DNA from: Coffea arabica
Taxonomy: Eukaryota > Streptophyta > Magnoliopsida > Gentianales > Rubiaceae
DNA: 64,000 bases
Assembly: GCF_036785885.1 (NCBI RefSeq)
Contig: NC_092317.1
Span: 4,962,501-5,026,500, forward strand
Direction: 5' to 3'
Both the position numbers and the translations under genes were made by a program. The notes beneath the pieces were generated by a model that saw only the letters and a list, made by a program, of their open reading frames with translations, made no database searches and was not told where the DNA came from. Position 1 is the stretch's first letter. Each line of letters starts with the position of its first letter. This document shows positions 12,723 to 25,522 of this stretch, one piece after another.

Positions 12723-13203
12723 GTTGGCATAATATTGACTAAGAAACTATACAAATTGGGTTTGTTTGGATTGGCCTTTATTTTTTCAAATATATTTGCT
12801 TACATCATCATTACAATTTTCAATACACCTTTTTACCTTCTCAATTACCTTTTCATCTCATATACATTACATCACAAAAAGTGCTACAGTAAAAATATCT
12901 CAAATAACTTACAATCCAAACAAAAAATTAAGCAATTACTAATTGTACAAAACATTTATTGTATGCAAAGCAATAAAAAATGAATTGTGCATTCTACAAT
13001 TTTACTCTGAAGATGGAAAATTATCATATTTCAACTAAGTTGTTGGCATAATATTGAATAAGAAACTATATAATGAACAAAATAAAGCAATTGCTAGTTA
13101 TACAAATTGTTTATTATATACAAAACAACTAAAAGTTTGTTGTGCATTCTACGATTACAAAAACTATGAAAATAGAAAATTATCACATCTAAAGTAAGTT
13201 GTT
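12723..13203. repeat. pair of direct repeats, the first split by a MITE
   Basis: Two related units begin GTTGGCATAATATTGA at 12723 and 13042 and share their downstream sequence (AAGAAACTAT, AAGCAATT, TGTGCATTCTAC, AAAATTATCA). The first unit is interrupted by the element at 12761-12924, which the second lacks, so the duplication predates the insertion or the insertion hit one copy. Confidence 0.6.
12761..12924. mobile_element. MITE with perfect 13-bp terminal inverted repeats
   Basis: The ends TTTGTTTGGATTG and CAATCCAAACAAA are exact inverted complements. The 164-bp element contains GTGCTACAGTAAAAATA near its right end, a motif also found in related copies. It is absent from the neighbouring direct-repeat unit at 13042, which gives an internal empty-site comparison. 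Confidence 0.7.
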
Positions 13204-15223
13204 GCATATTTTACTTGGATTGTGATAATAAGAAGAGAAAGTTTTTTATAATGTGCATATAATAAAACCTGAGCAAAATACATGCTAAAACATTCTCATT
13301 CGGATATAACAAAATTTTATTAATTCCAATAGTTGTATACCTTGTCTGTTAGTATTTTTTTTAATAATTATCAATAATTTTTTGGAGTTTTCTTAATCTT
13401 TTAATTTTTATTTACCCTCCCACATCTCTCCACACCTTTCCCATCCCCAAGAATATATTGAATTTAATCAATATAACATAATATGGTGAATTTAATCATC
13501 AATTTAACCATTTGTCTTCTCGTTAATCGTGATTTTCATCTAAACCAATGTGTATATAAAATATAGTTAACCTTAATTATCATTGCATAACAATATAATA
13601 ATTGGAGATAATTTTGACAAATACAATAATTGAAAACGAGGGAAATGATTGGTGAATATAGTTGTAAACGGGCGGTCTTTTATTTTAATTACCAATAATT
13701 TTGAGATATAATTTGTTAAAACTTTTCATTTTTTTTTATTTGTGCCATGATTCAAATGTAATAACTCCAATTAAAAGGCATGAGGGTAATTTAAACATAA
13801 TAAAAACTAAAATCAAAATGCAGTTACACTCCTATTGTCAAAACTCATCATACTTGTTACATATATAGTAATGATAATGAAAACAAAAAAGTGATTAGGC
13901 GTCCTTAAGGTTGCAAAACAAAGTATCCATACAAAGTCATAATATGATGATTAATATATAGCCAGCCAACTAAGTGTTAGTTTCAAGTCCCTTTCGAAGC
14001 ACCAATTCTCTCCGGGAAGTAATGATTTTTTTTTTTTTTTTTCCCTTTGTAGATGTGAACTAGACTCCACTACCGTAAGGTATAAACTAACAATAATGAC
14101 ACCAGGAGGAGTATCTACATACCTAGAAGTTATGTAAATAGTAGTATCTTCCATTTCCTCTAGACTTCATTCAATGGGGAGTCAGAAATGGAAGAGGACG
14201 CAGCAGATATCAATGGGGAGTTGAGCTGAGGAAAATCAAATGAAGTGAAGCAGACATGTTACTGTAAAAGACAGGTCATGCAAGGAAAGGAAGTAACAGC
14301 AAAAAATTTACGATAAAAGTGAACAGATAAAGTGAAGCAACACCAAGAAACAATAGAATATGTCCCCATCACGTCCTTTATCTGCAAAATCAGGCCCAGG
14401 CAACATATATATATGTCCAAATTATGCATGAGAATGCAACTTCAGCAGCTAAATTATTCTGCAGGAATAGCAGAGTGTGTTTTGTCAGAATGCAAGAAGG
14501 GCACATGATGTAATGCAAAATCCAATTCTCTAACATTCTTTACTTAAAAATCATTGGAATGCCACACAAGATTTATGTCAAGAACACCTGTAACTCAGCA
14601 GCTACGTACCCAAAAGGCTATCGCAACATGTACTACAAGCACTCTTCTTGAACCCATTCCATTTTCTGAGCATGAAACTTAAATCCCCATTTTCTCAAGA
14701 TGCTAGTAGCCCTGCACCATGATTTGCTCATCATACCAGTACATGAAAATCCCCATTCTGTTTCAGATTTTTAGGCCCCCAGATATTAGGTTTGGTCAGT
14801 AGTGCCACTCAACCTAAGGGCAGACAAAACTTTCATCGATGATCAAACTCTTTACCCCACGCTATCCTCTGTCTTTATAATAGTCCTTCAGAATCAGCCC
14901 CCCCTTGCTCAATTGCATCTACATTCTCAATACCGCCTTTTTTTTAAATAATAAATAAAGAAAAAGACTAATTAATGATAGAAAAACAAATCAAAGATGT
15001 GTATTTGCAGTACTAGTAAATTCTGATATCATATGATTATTATTAAGATAAAAATAAAAATTGTTTGTGAGTCCTAAACCTTGAAGGTGGGGGGTGGCAG
15101 GGTGGTGGGTTCTTTTAGGCCAACAGTTCTCTCTTCTCATAATTAAAGGCACCCACCCCTTAGTCCTCACTTAAGAAGCAAAGAAAAGCAACGCCCCATT
15201 TGCCCACTACAGCTCTCAAAGCA
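13204..15223. other. intergenic DNA and upstream region of the SPARK gene
   Basis: No gene recognised. A TTATAAT at 14876-14882 could be a TATA box for the gene at 15224, but it would imply a leader of over 300 bp. A pyrimidine- and purine-rich stretch with a GGGGGGTGG run lies at 15088-15110. Confidence 0.4.
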
Positions 15224-18172
15224 ATGTTCCGAAGCTACTTTCTCCTCCTCTTCACATTCCTCTTCTTATCCATCTACCCACCCAAATTCCCCGCTCTGCC
15301 CCAATTACCCAACCCCGACCCGGCTCCTGTCGAAACCCAACCTTTGGCTCTCCCCACCCCATCTCCTCCCGCCACAATTCCCGCCTTCCCGGAAGAGTCC
15401 AACGTCGACGGGTGCCCGTTGGACCTCCCAGACGACCTCTTCTCCGGGGTAAAATCGGCATGCGGATCCGGGGCAAACCACCACCACGGCATGCCCGACC
15501 CGAATTCCTACTCGGGTCAGCTCCACCGTACGAGGTGCTGCCCGGTTCTTGCGGCCTGGCTCTACGCAGCTTACTCCGCAACAGCACTTCAGAGGGCCAC
15601 CGGCATTGACAAGACCACCACCCCTCAAACGGCGTCGGCCCGTGAGGTTGATATGCCACTCCTCCCGGACGACTCAGAAACCTGCGTGGACAGCCTTGAA
15701 AAGGCATTGGGGAACAAAGGGGTAAATTTGGCAAAGCCTAATGAGACCTGCGATTTTGTCTACTGTTATTGTGGAATCAGGCTGCATCCCTTGAGCTGCC
15801 CCGAGGCTTTTTATGTAAATTCGCTTGGGAAGCTAGTTGGTGGTGAAAGTGTGAAGAAGCTGGAAGAAGATTGTTCAAGCAGCAGCAGTCTTAACGGCTA
15901 TGCTGGGATTGCTGGCTGCTCAAAGTGCTTAAACACTCTTTATCTGGTACGCCGTCTAATTTCCCACTCTGCTCCTAGTATGTGTTTTTCAGTGTGTTTC
16001 TTTGAGGGACGATGATTTTTTAGCTTTGCTTTTTTTTTTCATTGCACTGTGGGTTTTCGGAGAAATTGGGAAAGTTTGTTTGTTTGTTTGTTTGGGGGGA
16101 TTTGCTTTTGCTTGCGCATGCCGTTTCCCGAGGACTGTGGTTGAATTTGAATCATGAATCTAGTTGCATTGCATGCATAGAAGCGCTTGTTTTCACGCGC
16201 TTGTGGTGGCCGGAGCCGCCGCTTATCAATTTTAGTACACGATCAGTTTGACTAATTGTTGTACACGACCTATGTGTATATGAACGTCAAGAATGTAATT
16301 CTCATAGGATGTCTTCTCCGATGTAAAGTGGACAAAAGCGGATTACAAAGGTGTTTTTTTTTTTTTTTTTATCAATAGAAGCGGAATTCTTGTTTGGCGT
16401 GAATTTTGTAAAATTTGCATTCATCCGTTAGATTTAGTAGTCTACACTAATTTTCCCTCAATTTCTTTATTAACTTCAGATTACCTTCTAAAGATGGGAG
16501 TTTTATTGTGATCTTGGGTATATGAGCAAATTGCCTTTTGGAATATCTCAAAACTTCAAAAGAGGTTTATTATAACTCAATGGAGGTATCAAGACCAAAA
16601 GCCAAAAAAGTTTAACGTTTGTCCAAAATTTGTGTTGTTCAATGTTCAGAATGGGTGCCTTCTATGGGATGCTGGACTATTTAGCAAAAATTATTTTTCT
16701 GATATTCTAATTTCCTTAATTCTCTTCCTCTTTCTAATTATGGAACTATATAGCGTCAAAATAGTAGTAATTGTTATGATGGTTTGGTTTTAATGTCACT
16801 CTAGCCGCCTATACCTACTCCAATAAGTTCCCTTTGCTAACAAATAATACTACTGCTACTTCAAATTTCTCACCTACCCACTTCTTTAAGAGCCACATAT
16901 TTCCCGAACCCTCATTGTATCCTTAATTATAGTAAGCAATCTATTGAGATTTCCTAACTTGTTACATCTGTAGTAATTATATCCATTTGTATGTTAGTTA
17001 ATTATTGCTCTAGCTATTCTCGCGATAAAGTAATTCATCTGTAGTCTACCAAGTTTTTTAGATGGAAGGGTGTTGACATACTTGAAGCAAATCATCCAAC
17101 CAAACCTAGAAATGTGCATCTTGTCATTCATGATTGGAACAGAGGAAGAATTGTTTTTTTTTTTGTGCCAAGGCAAGTGGGAAGTGAGTAATGCTAAAAT
17201 AGTTCACTGTTTTCTGATGTGTGAGTTTTGGGGACTTGCATTGGTAGCGCCATATGATTTTGTATTGACTTGCATGAAGATCCAATAACTAAGTGATCAA
17301 TGACTCTGATGGCAGAACTATTATATGGATACGAGAGAAATCTCCTCTGAGGAGCGGCTATGGTTTCAGTTCTTGAAAAAATTAGTGCAGATCTTATTCA
17401 TGGGCCACGCACGGTTTGATGAACTGATCTTGGGAGCTATAGATCCCACAAAATTCTGATTGATGAACTTGTATTTGCTCAACGCAATATTAAATTCAAA
17501 AATATCATTTCTCCAAAGTCAATAATGTGTTTGGTTATTGATGGCTTACCAATTGCAAATTGCACCATGTGCTAGTATAAATGTCAACGGCGTACACTGT
17601 GGAATCTGCTTCTGGGTTGTCTTTGTGATGTGCCAAAGTTTTGCTGGTCCTTGACTCGCAGTGTTGTTGCATTACAAAATCTAGTCTTCCTGCTTGAATG
17701 TTTATACAGCTTCTTGAATGCATTGAAGCATATCAAGGGTATCTTGTATTTCTTTATTATCAAGTGTTTACGTGCTGGTTTTTGTACCGACTAATTAGTA
17801 TCATTAAGTGCCTGATTAACTATTATACTGTCTGAATAAGTGCAGCTGAATGAAGACAAAGTCGGAAACGCAAGCACGTTGGAAGACAGGACAAGCAAGA
17901 TGCACAACAAGGATTGCGAGCTTATGGGTCTCACATGGCTTCTCCACAAGAACAGAGCTGCTTACCTCCATACAGTTTCTGCTGTTTTGAGAGCCCTCAT
18001 GTTGAGCACCGAGGGGACTTATCCACAATCCTGCACTCTCAACAGCGATGGCATGCCTCTTGCTGTCGATTCTTCGGAAATCAATGATCAATCTTCGTCG
18101 ACACTTCTGCATAAATCCTTGTGCCTGTACTTCCTTCTGCTCTCTTTGTTATCCATCATGGTTGTTATGTGA
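15224..18172 (+). CDS. SPARK-domain GPI-anchored protein (At4g28100-like), complete, 2 exons
   Basis: A secreted cell-surface protein of unknown biochemical role, from the plant family of uncharacterised GPI-anchored proteins. Exons: 15224-15946 and 17846-18172, joined by a phase-0 GT-AG intron of 1.9 kb; product 349 aa. The ATG at 15224 is chosen because the frame upstream has only a TTG and because a hydrophobic signal peptide (residues 4-16) follows at once. Next comes a proline-rich spacer (about 17-60), then a cysteine-rich SPARK region with motifs CPLDLP, an NHHHG patch, TRCCPVLAAWLYAAYS and CDFVYCYCGIRLHPLSCPEAF. The exon 2 part carries HKNRAAYLHTVSAVLRALM. The C-terminus is a serine run followed by a hydrophobic tail (LCLYFLLLSLLSIMVVM), typical of a GPI-attachment signal. 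The first exon is GC-rich compared with its surroundings. Confidence 0.9.
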
Positions 18173-18299
18173 GTCTCATCACAAAGTATTAGTTAGTCTG
18201 CAGTCGCTGTCTGTACCTAAAATTGTACTCCTCGTTGAGTATATCTTCTGTACCAAATGTGCCAAATTCTTTGTACGGATGAGTGTAGTTTAGTGAAAT

Positions 18300-18671
18300 T
18301 GTAGTTCTCGGGCAGTTTAGCAAATGGTAAATAGGCAATTAAAAGTTGAAGAGATAATTAATCCTCTTTTGACCGTCTCTGGGTTCCTGCTATGGATGTA
18401 CTACTCTGGTTAACCGGAGCAAAATCTCATTTATTTGATCACGTTGTTTTGCAAGCCATGGGATGAAGTTTTCAATGTCTACATCTTGATATCTGAGGGT
18501 AGATTTTCAGTAGACTGATTTTCATCCATGGTAAACGGAAATTCTCCTCATGATCATTCACGTACCTCCATTTTTCGAGGGCAAAAGAAAGACATCAATG
18601 CTCTACTTAAATAAGCATATCTATGAAATAAAATAGGTAGTTGAATGTGTTTTCTAAACACAAATGTTTCC
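18300..18671. other. 3' flank of the SPARK gene
   Basis: Likely the end of the 3' UTR and intergenic DNA; no further feature seen. Confidence 0.5.
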
Positions 18672-18871
18672 GTTTCGATTGGCTTATTTTTCAAAAATAA
18701 TTTTTTCAAATACAGTGTTATAATAATACACAAACAAAAATAACTAAAAAAACATCATATTCATATAATATATCAAATATTTCTAAAACATTCCTAGTAA
18801 AAGTTTTTCGTATACACTGACTGTTACAGTAAAATATTTCAAAAACATCTTAAAAAACAGTTAATCCAAAC
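18672..18871. repeat. MITE of the GTTTGGATT family
   Basis: Ends GTTTCGATTGGCT and an inverted GTTAATCCAAAC. The interior shares TTTTTCAAAAATAA, TTTTTCAAATACAGTGTTAT and TACAGTAAAA with 10800-10961. About 200 bp, no coding capacity. Confidence 0.55.
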
Positions 18872-18999
18872 AAAGAAAACTTTGATCTACTAGAGGCGCG
18901 GACGGAGCATTTCAAATATTAGTTGTGTGTGAAAAAAATGGATATAATGCTTGTTGAAGTACATCGTTATGAACAATTAGGCTCAAATTTTTTTCCGCT

Positions 19000-20240
19000 T
19001 AAGGAAAGCTTTTTATGCATAATCAGCTGGAAATAAAAGGACAACACTTTCTTAAGCGCATAGTAGATAGTACAATTTGGAAAAAAAAAAAAAAAAAAAA
19101 AAACCTGGAAGCCTTTTCACCCGAAGAAGAAAAAGAAAAAGGCTACCACAAGTACATGGGCCCTGAGTTTACATTTTTACACATATTAAGCAAATGATGA
19201 TGGTAAACGCAAGGCCAATTTGTTTGTGGATGAGTAAGCCCAAAGTTGGAATAGTCATTCGGAGCAAGGTGGGCAATTTCACAACCCAACAAAGCTAGCA
19301 ATTTTTCTTGGTCAAACCCAAAAATAAAAAATAAAAAAAATCATTTTCATGTACAAGAAATCGTGATAAGCTATCATTTTGATTTAACTAACTTCAGTTT
19401 ATTTTACTTAAGATTACATTAAATTGTTAATATCTCCTCTCTTTTCTTATTAATTGCGAGAAAAAATTTTGTACAAAAAAATTATTACAACGAGAAACAC
19501 AATGCACGTGCAAGGCACATGCTTCCATACTAGTATAGTAATTTTTCTTGGTCAAACCTTTCCTTAAGCTAGACAATGGCGTCCATATTTTTTATTGATA
19601 AAAATGATCATATCATCGCAACATCGGCATTAATGGCAGAAAGTACATCAAATACAAATATGATATAGATACATATAAATTTGAAAATCAAACCACAAAA
19701 ACATTTGTTGATAATCCTCAGAGGCAGGGGGTCTTCAACTTTTTCCATCGCAACCTGCATGTTGTTTAGGTTGCATTTCTTGGCTAAGCCCTTCTTGCAT
19801 TTTGCAACCTTTCTTCCCATTTATACCTCATTACTGTGCTACGGTGCTTCACTTCTTCCTCACTTCAAAGTCTTGGCTTCTCTTAGAGTTTTTCTCTGGC
19901 CGTTTTCCTCTGATTTTATTAGCTACTCATCCCTTTGATGGCTGCCAACTCTGATCCTCTGGTCGTTGGCCGAGTCATTGGTGATGTGGTTGAGATGTTT
20001 GTGCCATCAGTGAGCATGTCTCTTTGCTTTGATGACCAAAAAAAAAAAAAAAGAATGTCACCAATTGCCACTTTCAGAAGATACATCCAATCCATACAAT
20101 GCTCGAAGGAAACGAAAATCAAGTAGCTAGGTTGATCTGTAGTAATAGTAAGAAATAATTAATTCCCACTGTCGATGGAGATTAAATAAACACAGTAATG
20201 GTATTAAATTCAATATTATAGATTATACATGTTCAAAAAA
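19000..20240. repeat. segmental duplication, copy 1 (CEN-like block)
   Basis: Sequence from about 19000 to 20240 matches 27372-30785 in the same order: upstream flank (GGAAAGCTTTTTATGCATA), shared spacer (TTCACAACCC, TTCTTGGTCAAACCTTTCC), PEBP first exon, and 3' flank (TTTCAGAAGATACATCC, AAATCAAGTAG, GGTATTAAATTCAATATTAT). Copy 1 lacks almost all of the gene body and the elements inserted into copy 2. Confidence 0.8.
19938..20122 (+). pseudogene. CEN/TFL1-like PEBP pseudogene, exon 1 fragment
   Basis: The ATG at 19938 opens the typical CEN/TFL1 start (residues 1-20: MAANSDPLVVGRVIGDVVEM). The reading is good to about residue 34, where a run of A residues (20038-20051) replaces the expected AAG codon. 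A few further bases of exon 1 follow (AAGAATGTCACCAAT). Then the sequence jumps straight to what lies downstream of exon 4 in the second copy (ACTTTCAGAAGATACATCC). Exons 2-4 and all introns are gone, so no PEBP fold can form. Intact relatives repress flowering and keep meristems indeterminate. Confidence 0.8.
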
Positions 20241-21088
20241 CAAAAACAAAAACAAAAACAATCATTGTCTACCAATGGACAGAGTAGATAAATTCAACTA
20301 AGGGCTATTTAATTAGTATGCTTAATATTTTGAACGGGTTATATGAGTTGGATAGGTGCATCACTTTAAAGTGCAAGAACTAACTTGAGAGAATTTTGGG
20401 TCCTAGTCGTGATTTTCGTCTATAATCGTTTGCCAAAGATGGAATGGTGATAAATTGAAAAGGATCGAATAACATTCGCGCAAGCAAAAACAGCTTTAGG
20501 TGAAGGAATAAGGACTAGCAAGAATTTGCTAATTGTCATAGAGTTCACGGCTTCTGCGCAGTCAAGGGCTAATTCCTAAACCAAAATTCAAAATTGTATA
20601 CATGTTTCTACGGATTTCTTAGAAGCATACTTCCGAACCACGATATATTATGGACATCAATTCTAGTAATATAATCCATACCCAAATTAATCCTCGTTTT
20701 GATCTAATAAGCTATAATTCCACGTATTAGTTATTAAATGGAAACAAAGACAGGAAAAGTATGGTGTGCTTAACATGTCCTAATTAATCCTGAAAGCCAA
20801 CGTTTATTTGTATATAATTAATTTCTATGCTCACTCCACGGTGAGCAAGTCAAATATGCACTTGAACAATTTATTGTCCTCATTTAGGATAGGGACGTAC
20901 AATTGAATGTCTCTAGTATTATGGATGGCGTGAATGGATTATGATTATGCAACATTCCTACCAGAAATGGTGCTCAACTTGCGTGGCTCTCTAGTAAAGC
21001 ACAGGATATACTGTTTTGAAGGGGGAAAAAAAATCAGAAGTTCCACTAGAATGCTATTTACAATTACAATATAAGGAAACCTTTATAT

Positions 21089-22346
21089 TATGGGTGTAAT
21101 CGAGTCGAATCGAACTCGAATAGTGCACTACTCGAGCTCGATTCGAGTTAAAAACCTTGGACTCGAATTCGTCAAACTCGAGTTCGAATTCGATTTTATT
21201 TTGCATTACTCAAGTTTGAACTCGATCTCATGCTTATCAAGCCCAATCAAATATAATCGAGCCTAATCGAGTTTAAGAAATATAAGCTTATATTTTATAT
21301 AATTTTAAACAAGGAACAAAATAGACATTTTATATTAAAAAATTAAAAAAAAACATATATATGTGAAGTTCGATTAAACTTGATAAGGTTTCGAACTTCA
21401 CATATTAATCTCGAGCTTGACTCATCAAATAGCTCAAGCAACACGATCTTGATCAATGCGAGTTTGAACTCGAGTTTTGACCAAACAAACTTGTGAGCTA
21501 CTCGATTAAACTCCACTCGTTTGCACCCCTACTTGCTTCAATCTGACCATGCAAAAGGTATCCAAGAGGACAATGTCATAAATTAAACAAAAGATTAACT
21601 TTTTTTCACATTTATTAAAGGAAGCGCCATTTCGCTTCCCATCTTCAGCTCCCTTAAGAAATCCCCTTACTAAACCTCACCCCAAAATTATGACACGATC
21701 TCACTTAAACTACCCAAAGTCTAAAACACTACTCGTCTCTTATCTCGGAGATTACTAAACAACTAACGAGAAATCACATGAAACAAAAATCTATAAATCC
21801 TAAATCGAAAATTATTCCTTCTTAGCATGACTTGTCACAACTAATTATATTATCATTACAAAACTTCACTACAAGTCCAAAATTCCACTTCCAAACTTCT
21901 ACTAATCCTAAATCATTTGTTTGGATATACTATATCACAAACTATAGTAGATTATTGAAGAATCCCTAAAGGAAGTTATTGAAGCATCCCCGAGGAAGAT
22001 AACAAGTAGCATGACCAATAATATGAATACCAATTATATTTACCTTGTACGTTTCATTTTAAAAAAAAAATCCTTAATTGAAATTCTTTACTGAACAGTT
22101 ATGTTCTTGAATTACGTGAAGATTGCTAATCAAAGTAATATACCACTTTTGAATGATAACAAAATGGAAATACATGAAATAAACATGTTTTATTAGTCAA
22201 AAATTTAAAAATTTTGTTAAAGAGAGAATCCATAGCACAATGGCTAAGAGGTAGGAATAGTTGTTGGGGCACGGGATAGGGTAGGGCAAGAGGTGAGAGA
22301 GTATACTCTCGTCCTATCCCCCACCCCGCCATCTATTAAAAAAATC

Positions 22347-22380
<34 letters not shown>

Positions 22381-23106
22381 GTATATATAATTTAATTAAT
22401 TATAAACTTATAATAATGATATTATTAGTTATAAGTATTATATAATGTATATTAGTATATATAATATTATCAATTATACTAATAATTCTACATGCATACT
22501 AATAGAAATTATTAATTAATTATACTGAATTTACTAATACATTTATACATTACTTTTATTAGCCCTCATGGGGGAAGCGAGATGGGATGGGGGGAGTGGG
22601 GTGCAGGGAGCAAGGTGGGGCGGGGGAGGGAGTAATGGGCAGCAAGTCCAGAAAGATACTTGAGTTTGACTCGACATGCAGGAAAGATACTTGAATTCGA
22701 GCTCGATGTATTGCTCACAAAACTCGAGTTCAACTTGCATAAACTCGAGTCAATATGAGTTTTATCGAGTTTGAGTCAGAGAGATTTGCGAATTTCATTT
22801 TTCTTAACAATTTTTTAGCAAAAAAAAATTGTTGCCTTTGAAAATTTTCATATAATCTGAAACATTTCGTAAATTCAATCACTCTTTTGGACACAAAGGT
22901 AATTTCATAATAATAATAATATATTAAAGAATTAAAATTAAAAAACTCAATAAGGCTCGACGAACTTTCAATCCTTACTATTGGATACTCGAACTCGACT
23001 TGCTAGACTTATTGAGTTACTAGAACTCGACTCAAATTCGGTTAACTCGAGTCCGAGTCGAGTTTTTGACCCTGCTCACGAGCAGTTCGATTCAATTACA
23101 ACCCTA
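21089..23106. mobile_element. 2.0-kb non-autonomous hAT-like element with 8-bp target-site duplication
   Basis: Left end TATGGGTGTAATCGAGTCGA and right end (inverted) TAGGGTTGTAATTGAATCGA form imperfect terminal inverted repeats. The 8-mer CTTTATAT lies immediately outside both ends (21081-21088 and 23107-23114), the target size of hAT transposons. Both sub-terminal regions are full of CTCGAGTT/AACTCGAG repeats. A further internal end-like sequence (TTTGCACCCCTA at 21521-21532) suggests an old nested or composite structure. The middle has an AT/GTAT microsatellite (22346-22392) and no transposase. Confidence 0.65.
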
Positions 23107-23285
23107 CTTTATATTCCATATTGCACAAAATTATGACACAATTATAACATCACATATTCAACAAAAAAAAAATTTATTATTTAACTAATCATGTCCCTAA
23201 CGATTTGAGATCAAACTGTTCGTTAAGAACTCGGTTCTTTTACAATCCAAATCATCACAAGCTATCATTTGTCAGAAAGATCTTT

Positions 23286-25514
23286 TTATTTCACTAGCTT
23301 CAGTGGGCGAATCATCTCATTATCTTCATGATCAAGAATCTGCAAAAACAAATACCCAATATCACGAAAGACCCAGGGAAAGAAATTATATTAAACGACC
23401 ATAGAAAAAGCTACTGGTCAAATGATTAAATCATGCTAGTAGATCAAAGTTGATCGCAGACTTACATGGCAATGGTACAGATAATTGGGTTCTACAGTGG
23501 CATCAAAAGGATAAGGTACGTCATTTTCCACCAGATTAAACTTAACCACCACCGTAGTTTGGTAGCCAGGTTCAATCTTGACCACATTTTTCCATGTTTT
23601 CTCATACGCTGGAATATCCAGCAAACTTCCTGTGGCATGGGATGTCACATTGCAGGCAATAGCATCATTTTTCACCTTCATGCATGTTGTAAATCCAGCC
23701 AAATCCACCAATTGCTGTACTTTAATTGCTTGAAACTCAGCCAAATGAAGATGCAGAGGATGATTATCCCCAGTCAAGTTTATCACCTCCCACACCTCAG
23801 TACTTCCAGATTTTGGTGTTTCTGTCGCAGGGTCTACTAATCTCTTGCCATTTATTAATAGGTGTGTAGGGTTCCCTGTGGAGCTCTGGTACTCATACAT
23901 GACTATGTACCTCTTAGTTGTTGCTTCAGTGATTGAACTGGTAGCATAAGTTTTTAGACCTTGTGGAACACTTGATTTATCATAAGGAACTGGAGCCTCT
24001 GGCTTGATAATAAACTTCATAACCTTGCTAGTAAGTTGATCCGGAGAAGTACCGTTGGGATAGGGGTAAGGAGCATCATTAGTCAACATGATTTCGCTAG
24101 CCTTTGCCAATGAAAAGTCAACCACAACATCAAAAATCTCAGCTGGTGCTATGAGAATGTTCGATGAGGTCACAGGAGATGGAAGATATGATGTATCGGA
24201 GCCGACAATGATAAATTCGAGGCCATTTGTCAAGGAGAGACTGAGATATCTGGCATTGGAGGTGTTGATTATCCGAAATCTATACTTTCTCGGTTGTACC
24301 TTGAGGCACGGCCACGCCTTACCATTAACAATCATTGCATCACCAAAGTATTCTGGTTGCCACTGGGGGTGGATTGTAGGATTGTCACCAGTGTAATTCA
24401 TGTACAATGATCCGTCCATGTAGAAGCTACGATCGAAGATCATGAGATGTCGGTCGAATTCAGGGCCGGAAGGAAGGTTTAATTTAGCTTCTAAGGCTGG
24501 ATCCTTGATAACAAAAGGTGCAATTAGGCCGGCTAGGAGGTTAACACGAGTTAAACCAAGGGCATGATCATGGTACCATAAATTTCCAGCATGTTGTACG
24601 TTAGGGTACATGTATGTTGATTGGGTCCATTTGGGTCCGTTCTCGCGAAAATTGGCCGTAAACCATGCTAGAGCGTTGCCGTCGCTTTGCGGTGGGTGGA
24701 TTCCTCCGTGAAGATGGACCACGGTAGGGACACCTCCATTTTTGGGTATGGCAGTCGCGATCGTAGGATCCCAGGGAAGTATGTGATGATCAGGTAGATA
24801 ATTTAGCCAGGTGACATAAGTTGGTACTCCTTGGATGGCCTCTATTTGTGGACCTGGAACCGTTGCTGTTGCTGCCGATGTTCCATAAGCAAAGACAGTT
24901 GTTGGGGGAAAATCACGATGAAATTTCTGCAAAAGGAACCATATAGTATAATATTCGAGCAAGTTATTAAACATATGGTAGAGTTAATTGATGCAACATA
25001 AGAGCACAAAAATATTGTCGTCGACTTTGTTTCCAAATATGGTTTCTTGATAGTTGACCTATTACTCAATTCAAAAGGGTAGTCATTTTTCGAAAAGTTA
25101 CAAACTTTGTGTAAATAGATGGTTGTCGTCTTGGTAAAATACATAGTTATAGACACAAGAAATGCATCTTGAGATTACTATGATGCTTGGTGCGTTAGTG
25201 AATTTATCAAAGACTTGTTTTAATTCTTGAGATGTACTATTAGAGATGAAAAGTTCACGTACCCAAGTGGTTTTGTACATTCCAATAGTCAGTTTTCCTG
25301 GTTTTGGTGCACCGTAACTAGGGGTGCAGCCCAGTAGCTTAGGAATTTGTGGAAGTTCATCCACGTACATTTGCAAAGAAGCAGCTATCTGATGAAGCGT
25401 TGCTTCCGTTACTGGTGGAGGTCGTGCTTCTGCGGCACCGATGATGCTCAAGACCATAAACAAGCTTAATAAACTGATCACTTTTGGAGAAATTAAAACC
25501 TTCGAGGAGCCCAT
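23286..25514 (-). CDS. LPR1: LPR1-like multicopper ferroxidase, complete, 3 coding exons
   Basis: Secreted multicopper oxidase of the LOW PHOSPHATE ROOT / bilirubin-oxidase group. The Arabidopsis members oxidise Fe2+ in the root apoplast during the phosphate-deficiency response. Exons (minus strand): 25514-25263, 24926-23466, 23339-23286; introns GT-AG, phase 0; 588 aa against about 580 for LPR1. The signal peptide spans residues 10-30 (ends AAEA). Copper sites: HLHG (155-158), WYHDH (201-205), HPLHLH (473-478) and HCH (569-571) spliced to ILDHEDNEM, with Met580 as type-1 axial ligand, unlike the laccase Leu. The mature start region (about 31-84) carries the [10 protein letters not shown] sequence of this family. 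A likely 5' UTR intron (25869-25523, GTAAGT...CACAG) precedes the ATG. Two broken relatives lie at 34974-35930. I could not check the acidic iron-binding triad by alignment. Confidence 0.93.
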
Positions 25515-25522
25515 TGAAGATC

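Noticed and set aside
15252-15734. 160-codon minus-strand open frame within the SPARK gene
   Set aside because: It is a mirror of the GC-rich first exon on the plus strand; its composition explains its length.
5091-25514. The laccase and LPR1-like genes as one functional gene cluster
   Set aside because: Both are multicopper oxidases, but of different families and opposite strands, with an unrelated gene and a broken PEBP gene between them; proximity alone does not support a pathway.
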